DNA of 64,000 bases from Jackrogersella multiformis (lineage: Eukaryota > Ascomycota > Sordariomycetes > Xylariales > Hypoxylaceae): positions 248,001-312,000 of the forward strand of contig CADCXD010000010.1 of assembly GCA_902806575.1 (NCBI GenBank), given 5' to 3'. Each line of letters starts with the position of its first letter. The stretch's first letter is position 1. Both the position numbers and the translations under genes were made by a program. The notes under the pieces are model-generated. The model made no database searches and was not told the DNA's origin. It was given only the letters and a program-made list of their open reading frames with translations. Positions 24,803 through 35,200 of this stretch are shown here, in pieces.

Positions 24803-26208
24803 GCGGACCGAGCTGTCAGACGGCAGTTATAGGACGTGGTCCGAAATCTCAGACTACTACCACCAACGACCATGTCTATCCGTTTTCTGCTGAATTCCGA
24901 ATCTTCTTTTCTTATTCGATTATTTGTGGCACAGAACACCGGCCGAACCAGGCTGGCCCTCGGAAAGGCTAGGTGGGCTTGGTTAATTCCAGTCGTTTCG
25001 TCACCACACCTCTTTTAATGTAATTTGCTTGGATTTAAGCTTTTTAACAGGACGAAAAGTCGGATGGAGGTGATGGTGATGGTGGTGGTGGTCTCGGCGG
25101 CAGCATTTAATGGTGGTGAAACTGGCACAGGTCCCGGCCCGGTAGTCCCAGCATCGGAGAGGCGTTGCGGCAACATTCTTTGTGCTGTGGAATTGTATTT
25201 AGACTTGCGCTTGGGACGCTCAGATTACCCCTCAACCTCGACCGGCTCGTTAGACGAGTCTAGAGTCGAGGTGTTTGTTTGACGGCACTTGGCTGATTAC
25301 TCCCTATTTAGAGTTGAGATTTGTCTTGTCTCGGTTGGTTTAATGGGAAGAAGTACTTAGTATAAGTAAATTTGGTTCAACGAAATAGATTTGTTGATGT
25401 TGAAACATAAGCGCTTCGGGTTTACTTGATTTGGCTTTTCTTGTGACTGGTCAACTGTGATGTGTAAGGTAACTGGAATATAGAAACCGACTTCAGGGGA
25501 GGTGTGTCGAAGAAACGAATAAGCTTACCTAGGTAGGTAACTAACACGTACCTAAAAATCATCTCCTATATGATTCTAGCATTCATATTTTCTTTTCTCT
25601 ATTTCAATCTTTCGTTATGTTGCAAGAAGCCTAGAATTTACTAATAGGAAATAAGTTTGAGGTTTAAGAGAACGTATTTTGGCTTATCCAAGTACGTATT
25701 CGATATACTATTCCTCACCTATATCCCGATAAACACAGGGACGATATATATAGTGTCTAAGGCCTTCATTTATATGTACTCTCAGCTCTTTATTACACTA
25801 CCTTAGCCATTCTGATACCCACCCTGTGTACACCTACGCAGGCAATGCAATGCAACGCGATATGATAAACCCCCAGACGAAGTTGAGATATGACCAATCG
25901 ATCAACCATTCCCTGTCTAATAAAAAGAAGTGCGTGATATGTCAAACTCCGTCCCATGCAAGCTGCAAATGCAATCAAATTCCTCCGCAAGCGGTGCCGT
26001 TTCCTCGTCGATCTATATGCAGAGCCTTCCACTTCATGTTACGTGTCTTCATTTCTCCTCTCCCTCCTTCTTTCGTTTCGTTTCGTATGTTCTATCGTCT
26101 CGTATCTCGTGTCATACTATCTCACATATTATGCTATTACACACTTGTCACCTCATACCTACCTACCTACCTAGGTAGCTGTAGGTAGGTGGCTAAGCTT
26201 TGGACCAC
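24803..26208. other. Intergenic region between convergent genes, 1.4 kb
   Basis: This is the 3' flank of two convergent surface-protein genes. It contains GGTGATGGTGATGGTGGTGG-like short repeats at about 25070-25095, a TTACCTAGGTAGGTAA palindrome at about 25527-25542, a TACGTATTCGATATA segment near 25693, and a run of ACCTACCTACCTACCTAGGTAG at about 26156-26177. No supported gene. Confidence 0.5.
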
Positions 26209-27727
26209 CTAAGCAAGTCCCACAGCGAACAAACTCGCCGCCAGAACAAGCGCCAACACACCGACCCACGCCCACGCGCCCCCCCGCGGCGCAGCGCTCG
26301 GCAGCTCCTTCTGCACGGTGGCGGTGGCGGTGCTAGTATCCAGCGTGCAGCTGGCGGTGCCGCAGCCGTAGCCCTGGGGACAGCAGCCGGCGACGGGGCC
26401 GGCGGCGGCGCCGCACAGGAACCAGCCCCGGGCGCAGGTGGGGCTGGGCAGGGCGCCGGCCGCGGCCTGGGCGTCGGTCAGGGGCACGGCGATGGTGGCG
26501 CCGTTGGACACGACGGTGGTGCTGGCGGGCGGCGCCGGGCACGACGTCGTGCTGCAGTCGCGGCCCGTGCGGCAGCACCCGCCGCCCGCGCTGGCCACGC
26601 ACGCGTAGAACCCCGTCGGGCAGTACGACGGCGAGGCTGCGGGGCTATCGCTGCTGCTGCCGCTTGTGGGGCGGTAGGGCGGGACGCCGCCGCCGCCGGT
26701 GTTGGTGCTGGCGGGCGAGGGCGAGGTCGGGGTCGGGGTGGGCGAGCTGACTCCCGCGGTGGTGGTCTGCGTCGTCGTGCTGGTCACGGGCGCGCCGCCG
26801 CCGGACGGCGTGACTGTCACCACGACGGTTATGACTTGCGTGGTGGGCAGGACCGACGAGACGGCGGTGGACGTCACGGTTGTCTGGGTGATGACGGAGA
26901 CGGCACTTGCCACGCCTGTGTCTTCCGCGTTAGCATTTCGTCCGTCCGTGTTCATTCATTCCATCCCATCCATCCCATTCCACCTTACCGAGCGAAACAA
27001 AAAAGACAGGAAAGAAAAAAAGAAAAAAAAACTTACATCCGATCTCAGCACACACAAACCCCGGGATGCAGCAGCCGCCGCCGACGTTGGCGGAGCACGC
27101 CGTGGCGCCCTCGCTGCAGGCGCCGACGGTGACGCCGCAGTTCTGGCCGTCGGGGCAGCAGCCCACGTTGCCGGCCTCGGGCGCGTTGGTCACCACGAAG
27201 CACGTGGTGCCCGTCGAGCAGCAGTAGTTCGGCTGCCCGATGTTGCTGCAGTCGTGCGTCGCGGACGGGCACGCGAACTGGCGGCCCTGCAGCCTGGCCA
27301 GGACGTCGCGCGCCCGGCGGTACAGCATCCCTTCTTCGTTGGCTTCCGCTCTCGCTTCTCTTCCTTCTTTCCTTGCTCTTACTCCTGCTCCCGCTCCTAG
27401 CTCTTTGTCTCTGGGTACTCGGGCCCGGTGGTAGTCGTAGTGCAGCGGGTAGGGGGGCAGGAACGGTATGGTGGTGGAGCTGTTCCCGGAGAGAAGCAGC
27501 TCCTCGTCGTCGTCGTCGGCGGTGCCGCGCGCGTGCAGGAGCGGCGCTGGGGCGGGGCCGAACGCGAAGTGCTCCGGGAATAACTTCTCGCCCTCGTCGA
27601 GCGACATCTTGCGGATCGCCGTCGGGTGCTGCTGCTGCTGCTGCTGCTGCGCGCGGAGCTGTGACGCGCCGGCGAGGAGGACGAGGAGCGAGGGCGGGAG
27701 GCTGAGTATGGCGTTTAGGAGATGCAT
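26209..27727 (-). CDS. Cysteine-rich surface protein with C-terminal hydrophobic anchor
   Basis: Two exons, 27037-27727 and 26209-26915, are joined by a 121-bp intron (gtaagt...acacag) that splits a Cys codon in phase; the product is 465 residues. It starts with a signal peptide (MHLLNAILSLPPSLLVLLAG) followed by a run of seven Gln. A linker with basic and acidic stretches leads to three cysteine-rich modules with paired CC: residues of the type FACPSATHDC...NYCCSTGTTC...GCCPDGQNC...GGCCIPGFVC, then YCPTGFYACVASAGGGCCR, then CARGWFLCG...GCCPQGYGC. Modules one and two are separated by a Ser/Thr/Pro-rich stalk. The C-terminus (WAWVGVLALVLAASLFAVG) suggests a GPI or membrane anchor. The repeated GCCPxGxxC pattern is common in fungal cell-surface proteins of unknown function. 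Very high GC and dense reverse-frame ORFs are by-products of composition. Confidence 0.88.
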
Positions 27728-29286
27728 GGTTGTCGGGTTCGAGAGGTAGCCTTGTGTGCTCGCGGTAGTTATTACGGAGGGTAGGTCAGGTTACAGTCGT
27801 TTGAAGATTGTGAATCGCGAGGTAGGTAGGTATTGGGAGTGGGCGATTGGCGAGGGCTTTTTCTTGCTGGTACCTAGCTACCTAGGTGATCTAGTCGCTC
27901 GTACACATCTGCGTTGACGATGTCGGTATTGCAAGAGGGTGCGGGAGAGTTACACTAGAGGTAGGCTAGGCGGTGACTTTTCGAGGGATGTATGAAGTAG
28001 GCTATGCGGCTAGGTGTACGGCTGCACGACAGGTTGCCTTATCGTCAGCTCTCGGTCCAATGAATACGACCATCGGGTTGAACTAAAACGTCGTCATCAC
28101 CGAACTGTTTTGCCTTTGTGCGATTTATTATTAACTTGGGAATAGTATTGAGGTTCTCCTAGGATAGGGGGGTTTTAGTAGTAAATGAACAGGAACTGCC
28201 ACTTCTGGCCCTGGCGGCGTCAACCAACAAACAACAGCTCAACCAGGGGTGGCTGGGTCGGGATCGACAGGGTCAACTTCTAATAGTCCCAACTTTGACA
28301 GCGCATCGAAGTAGCCAGCGCGGTTCACGATTTCCCCAATATAACAGCTATTTGCTTTTTCAAACATTCTATTATTATAAATCGATCAATTGTTTGATAA
28401 AACGAAGCAGTTTTCCCTTAATAATCTAGAAAATCAAGTAACATGTCAATTCTAACAAGCTGTTAAGCAGATGTACAGATGACGGATCGTACAGTATGGA
28501 TATCGTCTAGTACCTACCTAAGGTAACATTCCCGATTGGGCAAACTTCTAGAATGCAGGACCCTGCATAAGATCGGCTACCTACCTAGGTACCTAGGTAC
28601 GTAGTAGTTTTATCGGGGATCATTGCCGTAACACTATATACTACGGTTGCAGGCGAAAGTTTTCTGACCCTGTCAAGTACTCTATCAGGCCTGGCACAGG
28701 CCAGTCGGAACGGAAATACAGTACGGAAGCTAATGAATGTCGACGACAAGGGCTGTAAAGTCTCTGCCAGGGCTTGTAAGTATCTTTTTTTACCCTTGTA
28801 ATTGCCAAGAGGCTAATCCGGTACGCGACAGTCTCAAAAAACTTAACCATAATACCATAGTAGTAATGAAATCATCGCCTACCTGGGTATGCTATGGAGA
28901 TAGTATAAAAATATATCATGTAAAAGATAGCAGGGCAGCTAATTAATAAAATATATAAGTAAACATATCAGCAAAGATTCTAGAAGTCTATTATGTAATG
29001 CACTTTTGAATTTCTATAGTGTATTTCGAGTGGAGGTTGAAACACCACTCATCCCAGATCTAATAATCGGGTGAAGGCTAGATGTTATGCGATGGTCCTA
29101 AAGCGACCACACCATTCCCCTTCACAAGAGGCATTGGTGATCAAATAGCTTCCTAGATCATCTTGTCTACCTAGGTAGTCAGACAAGACACTCCCATCAT
29201 ATTTTACATGGTGGTCATACAGATGTCTCGTCGACATCGGATATCATATGCTCGCAACGTCGTTACAAATACAATTCCCTGTAGTA
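27728..29286. other. Intergenic region, 1.6 kb, no supported gene
   Basis: This is upstream of the cysteine-rich protein gene (left) and downstream of the rRNA methyltransferase gene (right). It contains two palindromic clusters, GGTACCTAGCTACCTAGG near 27870-27887 and CTACCTACCTAGGTACCTAGGTACGTAG near 28579-28606. No recognisable gene. Confidence 0.5.
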
Positions 29287-31470
29287 TCACCACAGCTGTG
29301 GCTCCGACTCGTCTTCCTTGACTTCTAATATTTTGTCGAACTGGACACCGGAATGCTGATTCTTCAAGAATGCGGAGCAGAGGATGCCTGTTGCCACGCT
29401 GACGTTGAGACTTTCCACGGAGGGGAATGCGGACTGATTCGGTATCGAAATCTCGAAGTCTGCCATACGCCTCGTCTTGCTCGTGAGTCCCTCACCCTCG
29501 CTCCCGATCACTAATATCGTAGGGGAAACCGACAACGGATCGTACGAATCCACTCTGTCCAATGTGATGTGTTTGCCTTCTAATGGCCGGCTGCTCGGCG
29601 CTACCGCAGCATAGACCATCCATTCCGCTTCTTTGGAACGAGAGAGGAAATCGAGGATGGAATCAATCGCGAACAGCTTGATAACTTCAGAGGCGCCGGC
29701 AGATGCCTTCAAGGCTACAGCAGTCAAGGTAGCCGAATGGTCTTGGGTGATCCCGACGGCGTTGACGCCGAGGAATGCTGCTGATCGCAGAATAGCACCC
29801 AAGTTCCCTGGATCTTGAATTCGATCCAACAATAGGACCAACGGTTTCCTGCCGGGTGAGATGTTGCATTTGACGAAGTCGGAGGTGCCATTGATCTGAG
29901 CATCCTCGAAGGACTGGTGAGCCAGCGTGATTTTGAATCCGGAGCCAAGCTCTTCCTCCGTGAAGGCGCCCAGGGACTTAATTGGTAACCTTGGTAATGG
30001 AGATGCTTCGAGAACGCAGCCGTTATGAGGTCGACCCTCACTCATCTTATCCATCATCCGCAGACCATCACTATCCGATATAGTCGTGACAGGGACACAA
30101 GCTCGTTCCGCCTGTCTTTGAAGGCCGATCATTTGCGAAACGTCTCGTCGGTGTTCTCCGCAGTAAAGATACAATTTGTAAAGTTTTCGCGTCGTTTCCC
30201 TTAAGGCGGCTTCAACTACAGACTGGCCGTACAGAAACTGGGATGCTGCAGTGGCACGAGGAATACGAACGGGAACCCTATCCCCAGAGAAGCTCCGGCG
30301 GAATGTTAACTGTTCATCTCCCTCCTCTGTTTGTTGCTCTTGTGGGGGGCGAACACTGTGCTCCTCAATCCGATTATCCCGGTTGGTCCACCCATTTCGG
30401 GTCGCCGAATTCTTGTCAAACGTCTTGGGCATATCGGGAGATCGGAACTCTCTCCTTTCAAATGTCTTCGGCGCATCTGGAGACCAGGAATCCTTCCTGT
30501 CAAACGTTCTCGGCCCGTCTGCGGAAGGGGATTCTCTCTTATCGAATGTCCTCGGCGCATATGAAGACCGGGAATCCTTCTTGTCAAATGTTCTCGATGC
30601 ATCTGGAAACCGAGATTCTCTCTTGTCAAACGACCTCGGCGCATCTGTAGACCGAGACTCTCTCTTTTCAAACGACCTTGGCGCATCTGCAGACCAAGTC
30701 CCTTTCCTGTCAAACTTCCTAGATACATCCGGAGACCGGGTTTCCCTCCTATCAAATGTCCTCGGCACGTCTGGAGACCGAGACTCGCTCTTGTCAAACA
30801 ACCTTGGCGCATCTGTAGACCGAGGCTCTCTCTTGTCAAAGGTCCTCGGTGCGTCTACAGGCCGGGATTCTCTCTTGTCAAATGACCTTGGCGCATCAGG
30901 AGACCGAGTAGAGCGCGATGGGAAGCTTGGTTTCCCTCTCTCTTCTTGCTGCTTTCTCGCCCGAGTGGAACCACGACCCATCCAACTGGGTTCTGTTTTC
31001 GATGACGACCCTCGCCCAGGGCTCGAATGAAAATCCGCCATGAAGCTGGCCGGGGTCATTCTATCATCTCTTCCCTTGGACGCCGAGTTTCTCCTCCCTG
31101 ACCCTCCGTCTGATCTTCCTCTTTTGGTCTCATTTTTTAGCTGGTATACCACGCTTTTCTTGCCAAAGGGATCATCTGGATCATGGAAGCGTGCTCGTCT
31201 CGACTTTGGGTCAGGTCCCGTGTCGGTGATTTCCTTTTTGCCTTTTCTAATCTTGAACGATGGTTTCTCTGGGCGAGGAGCTCTCGACTTGGTATTCAAA
31301 GAGGCCTTGTCGAAACCTTGGGGCCTAGCTTTCTCCGAATCTCGTAATCCTCGGTGGATGGCCGAGAGCGAAGAAGCTCGAGAGAGAACATTGATAGGCT
31401 TGGGAAAAGCCTGGGTTCTGAGCAATATATTGTGTCTACCACGTAAACATAAAGAATGGGAGAGAATCAT
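29287..31470 (-). CDS. mrm1: Mitochondrial rRNA 2'-O-ribose methyltransferase, SpoU/TrmH family (Mrm1-like)
   Basis: SpoU-family enzymes transfer a methyl group from S-adenosylmethionine to a ribose 2'-OH; Mrm1 modifies a guanosine in the large mitochondrial rRNA. The 727-residue protein has a basic, hydroxylated N-terminus (residues 1-40, MILSHSLCLRGRHNILLRT) suited to mitochondrial import. A substrate-binding domain begins near residue 410 (FLYGQSVVEAAL). The three catalytic motifs are present in order: LLLDRIQDPGNLGAILRSA near 543, LVIGSEGEG near 650 and SLNVSVATGIL near 688, which form the knotted AdoMet site. The protein is longer than usual because of a disordered Arg/Ser-rich linker holding about twelve 14-residue repeats. 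It is a single exon. It shares an 820-bp divergent upstream region with the Mit1-like gene. Confidence 0.93.
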   Translation of the reverse strand: MILSHSLCLRGRHNILLRTQAFPKPINVLSRASSLSAIHRGLRDSEKARPQGFDKASLNTKSRAPRPEKPSFKIRKGKKEITDTGPDPKSRRARFHDPDDPFGKKSVVYQLKNETKRGRSDGGSGRRNSASKGRDDRMTPASFMADFHSSPGRGSSSKTEPSWMGRGSTRARKQQEERGKPSFPSRSTRSPDAPRSFDKRESRPVDAPRTFDKREPRSTDAPRLFDKSESRSPDVPRTFDRRETRSPDVSRKFDRKGTWSADAPRSFEKRESRSTDAPRSFDKRESRFPDASRTFDKKDSRSSYAPRTFDKRESPSADGPRTFDRKDSWSPDAPKTFERREFRSPDMPKTFDKNSATRNGWTNRDNRIEEHSVRPPQEQQTEEGDEQLTFRRSFSGDRVPVRIPRATAASQFLYGQSVVEAALRETTRKLYKLYLYCGEHRRDVSQMIGLQRQAERACVPVTTISDSDGLRMMDKMSEGRPHNGCVLEASPLPRLPIKSLGAFTEEELGSGFKITLAHQSFEDAQINGTSDFVKCNISPGRKPLVLLLDRIQDPGNLGAILRSAAFLGVNAVGITQDHSATLTAVALKASAGASEVIKLFAIDSILDFLSRSKEAEWMVYAAVAPSSRPLEGKHITLDRVDSYDPLSVSPTILVIGSEGEGLTSKTRRMADFEISIPNQSAFPSVESLNVSVATGILCSAFLKNQHSGVQFDKILEVKEDESEPQLW
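30408..30906 (-). repeat. 42-bp coding minisatellite, about 12 copies
   Basis: Tandem units encode variants of APRSFDKRESRSPD (residues about 188-354 of the Mrm1-like protein). Units differ at scattered bases but keep length 42, so the frame is preserved. One reverse frame also stays open through the block as a by-product. Confidence 0.9.
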
Positions 31471-32290
31471 CTCATCTCTTCAGTGAAAAGAAAGAAAGAA
31501 AGAAAGAAAGAAGAGTTAGGGATATTTTAGTAGAAAATATTCGCCCTTGACGGAATATAATGCCAATAAATGGCAACGATATAAAAAATATATTCTAAGC
31601 TAAGGAATTTTTTCAAGCACTTATATGTAGCTAGGTGGGTACTTAGGTACCTATCTACCTACCTAGTGTAGGTAGGTACCTACCTAGGTAGTGTAAAGGC
31701 GCTAAAATTTCTTATCATTTATCTTATCTTATCGCGTCCCGCAAAATAAGTTGTGAGATCCTCTACACCCCACCTATCGCAGCCACTGGTACAGGACCTC
31801 GGGACCCTACTACGTACCTACACTAGGTAGGTAGTAAGCAATGCAACGACGCTAACCAACGACGCTAACCGCCACTAAGGATTAAGTGCCTGAGTGCCAT
31901 CATTAACACAACGCGTGAAATCGAGTTCCAAGGTTCTTCTTCCGCGTTTCTTAATTGTCAATATTTTAAGTACATAAGTACCTAGACATCAGTACATATT
32001 AACTTATTTACTCACAACTCTCTATCCTTTCTCGACTTTCCTAACTACTACTTTCTTCGGCTCAACTGAGATTATCGGTCTACATGATCTACACGATCTA
32101 CATGATCTAACATCAACTTGGTATTCCGCCGAATCCCTCATTCTTAAATGTGCATACCGTGATCGCTAATCTAGAAACCAGATCAATACATCCCTGATTC
32201 TTCGTTGCATTAGGTACAACTTTCGGTACCACGGCAATATTACTCTTTTCTTCTCTACACATCTACGGATAGTTATATAACTACTGTAGT
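31471..32290. promoter_or_regulatory. Shared divergent upstream region (Mrm1-like and Mit1-like genes)
   Basis: Both flanking genes are transcribed away from this 820-bp region. It holds an (AAAG)n microsatellite at 31487-31513 just upstream of the Mrm1-like start, nested CTACCTACCTAGTGTAGGTAGG palindromes at about 31640-31695 and 31810-31835, a CTTATC/TTATC cluster at 31711-31735 (GATA-type inverse sites), and three tandem copies of ATGATCTACA-like units at 32083-32108. Which of these are functional is unknown. Confidence 0.4.
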
Positions 32291-35200
32291 ATGGATAGCC
32301 CAGTTGACGAGGTGGAAGGCTTGCCGACCGAGGCAGCCTTCGAAGATGACGACATTGTCATGGGGGAAGCACCTGAGCTCTCTCACACAGATTCATCCGA
32401 CGATGTACAAGATGAGTATGACGAGTTGGAGGTTTCAGATACAGGCGAAAGTAACATCACAGGAAGTGGGCGAAGCTCCGAGAATCAACCTCTAGCGATG
32501 CCTAGACAGCTTCCTATCCAGGTTGTTCTTGAACCCCCACTAGATCCCTCCGAGTACGAACGAATCGAGCCTAGTCAGACCGTGGTGACGATCTTGGAGG
32601 AGATAGAGGTAGAAGACGACGACCTTTACAGCGTGGAGTTTGAGGATGGTCATATAGAACAGGTAAGTGATCTCCATCCTCGTTTTCCCCTTGTTAGTTA
32701 TGAGGCCTGCTCCATCGTCATCACCTACCTCGATCCCATGTGGGGTTCATACATCACATGTTATCCTTTCCTTTGGCCTCGAGCCTCGTTACTTTGACGG
32801 CCGCCAGGGCCAAAACACGGGTAGCACTGACCCGTGATAACTTCATGCGCGTCACGTCGAGTACGTGAGGTCAAGGACCCGCGCTGTTGTTGTTGTTGTT
32901 GTTGTTACTTCCTCTTTGTTTCTCACCCGGGTCTAATTGCCTCGACAAACATCGCAGATTAATTCTCGCGTGTTGCTTCCTCTGTGCCTCTTTTTCATCC
33001 CTGGAGTTCAAGTTCACCTGCTTTAATAGTACGGTACTTGAAGTGTTCACGCATCCTACATCCCTCGTACAAATCCAATCGTTTCTTCCCATTTCATCTT
33101 CAATACTTTACCACAACGCTACCTACCCAACACCGATCAACTATCTTCTACGCGTCTACGACACCATTTCCCCTTCCATCCAACTCCCTTCTATTCATAT
33201 CTCCACGAGGCATATCCTTGGCAATCACTTTGAGTTATCTAAGTTGTCTAGCCCTTCATAGGGCAGCCTAGGCAAGATGGTATGTTACCTAATTTAGGGG
33301 AATTTGCATATGGCCTTGTTCTACCTCATTTGAGAGATATCCTTAATCCATACCCGCTTGCTTGTTTCCCTGTTCCCTTGTTTCCTTGCTTTTTATAGAC
33401 ATGAAATACACAAGGTGGAATTGGAATATCAATCCACTTCTACTCAAAGAACATAACTCACCTTCTTCTATTTTCTTTGAAAGGCATCTCACTTTTCTCA
33501 TGCTAACCGTTTTCCGGATAGGTTGCTTATGACGACTTGTTGCGGCTGAAGAACGGCCATCGCGCCGTGCAACAGTGGCAGGATGAACGCTATGATGCAG
33601 GTCTAGCAGCTTTGGACAGATCCAGGAGCAAACGTCGCGCTCCTGATGACGAGTATTCCAATTCTGGTTTGGAGTACTCTCAGCGTCTTAAGAAAAGACA
33701 GAAGAAGCACGCTCGACATTCCCGTCCCACCCGGAAAAGCACTCGAGCGTCAGCACAGGCATCTAAGCGCTCGTCGGCAGATGTGAATAGTTACGACGAA
33801 GTGTTTGGTGACTTTGACGGTGAATCTCATGACGAAGGCTCCGATGATGTTGACGAAGCCAAGCCCTCAGGGACTATCGTTCACAAATCCGGTTCTGTTG
33901 GTCTGGAAAGGGTGACCAGATCTAAGAATTCGGTACGGCAACGCCGAGTTGTCCAGGATGATTCAGAAGATGAGCTAGCCCAGGGCCCTACGGATAATAC
34001 GGTTGACAATGACGGCGATTATGATGCTATCCCCATCATTCGCTCCGACATTGGCGGTGCGGTGAGAACTTCATCACGCAAGAGGCGAAAGCCTCAGACG
34101 AGAGGAAAGTCTCACAATCCTTACTTGACCAGCAAATACCAAGCCAGTGATTCGGAAATCGAATTCGAGAGCACCCGACGTTCGAACAGGTCGAACAGGA
34201 CCTCGAAGAGCATGCGAGATCCAGATATCGACGATAACTACGAAGTAGCCGAGGATAATGCACCTCCAGTCGCCAAAATCGCTACCATCAAGGAAACCTT
34301 CGAGGATATCCTTGCAGAGTCCGAGTTCGGAAGTATACATTCTACGGTGTGTGAGACATGCAATTCTGACGCGGGCCACGGCAAAGGTCCTCTTATCCCA
34401 TGTCAGGGGTGTTCATACTCGTACCATAAGCAATGTATCGGTATCAGATCCCAACGCGATCACAGAGTAACCAAGGTCGGTTCGGATCACTTCGTGCTCC
34501 AATGTAGATTCTGTATTGGATCGCAAAAGAAAGACAAGAGAGCACCCAACTATTCGATGTGCCAGGCTTGCAAAAAGATCGGGATCTCATGTGCGGAATT
34601 CTCGGCGAAGAGAACTCCAAAGCAGGAAGAGAAGGCCAGACTTGACAACGGAGGAGAGGACCCGGTCACACATGTTCAGCCTAATCTGATTAACAACCCT
34701 GATAACGTGCTATTCCGCTGTTCAACATGCAAACAAGGACACCACTTCGAGCATTTACCTGCGATAACCTCGCGCCCCGTCGACGGCGAAAATGCCCGAG
34801 CTACCCGTCTTAAAGAATACTCACAGGCAGAATGGAAGTGCGTGGCGTGCTTAGAATCGAAGCATAAAATCCACGCACTGGTCGCATGGCGACCTACCAA
34901 CCAGAGTACCTACCAGACGGGGCATACAAGCGACCAGCTCACCAGTGAGGAAACCGAATATTTGGTGAAATGGGATGGGCGATCACATCGTCATGACAGT
35001 TGGATGCCTGGTGCCTGGGTTTATGGCGTCGCTGCGGCGTCTATGCGTACCGCGTTTCATAAACGTGAAGGAAGCAAGTTTCCCAAGATGACAACGGAGT
35101 CTGCGGTCGAGGAGGAATGGCTATTGGCTGATGTCTTCCTCGGTGTGAAGTACCGGCGCGGTTCTACTGCCTCCTCTCAGCAGGAGGATTTAGCCCGTAT

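Noticed and set aside
26200..27132. Plus-strand Gly/Arg/Ala-rich protein opposite the cysteine-rich gene
   Set aside because: It is the reverse-frame shadow of a GC-rich gene with signal peptide, intron and cysteine modules on the minus strand.
30251..31030. Plus-strand repeat protein opposite the Mrm1-like gene
   Set aside because: It is the complement of the 42-bp minisatellite; its repeats follow from the minus-strand coding units and it lacks any domain.
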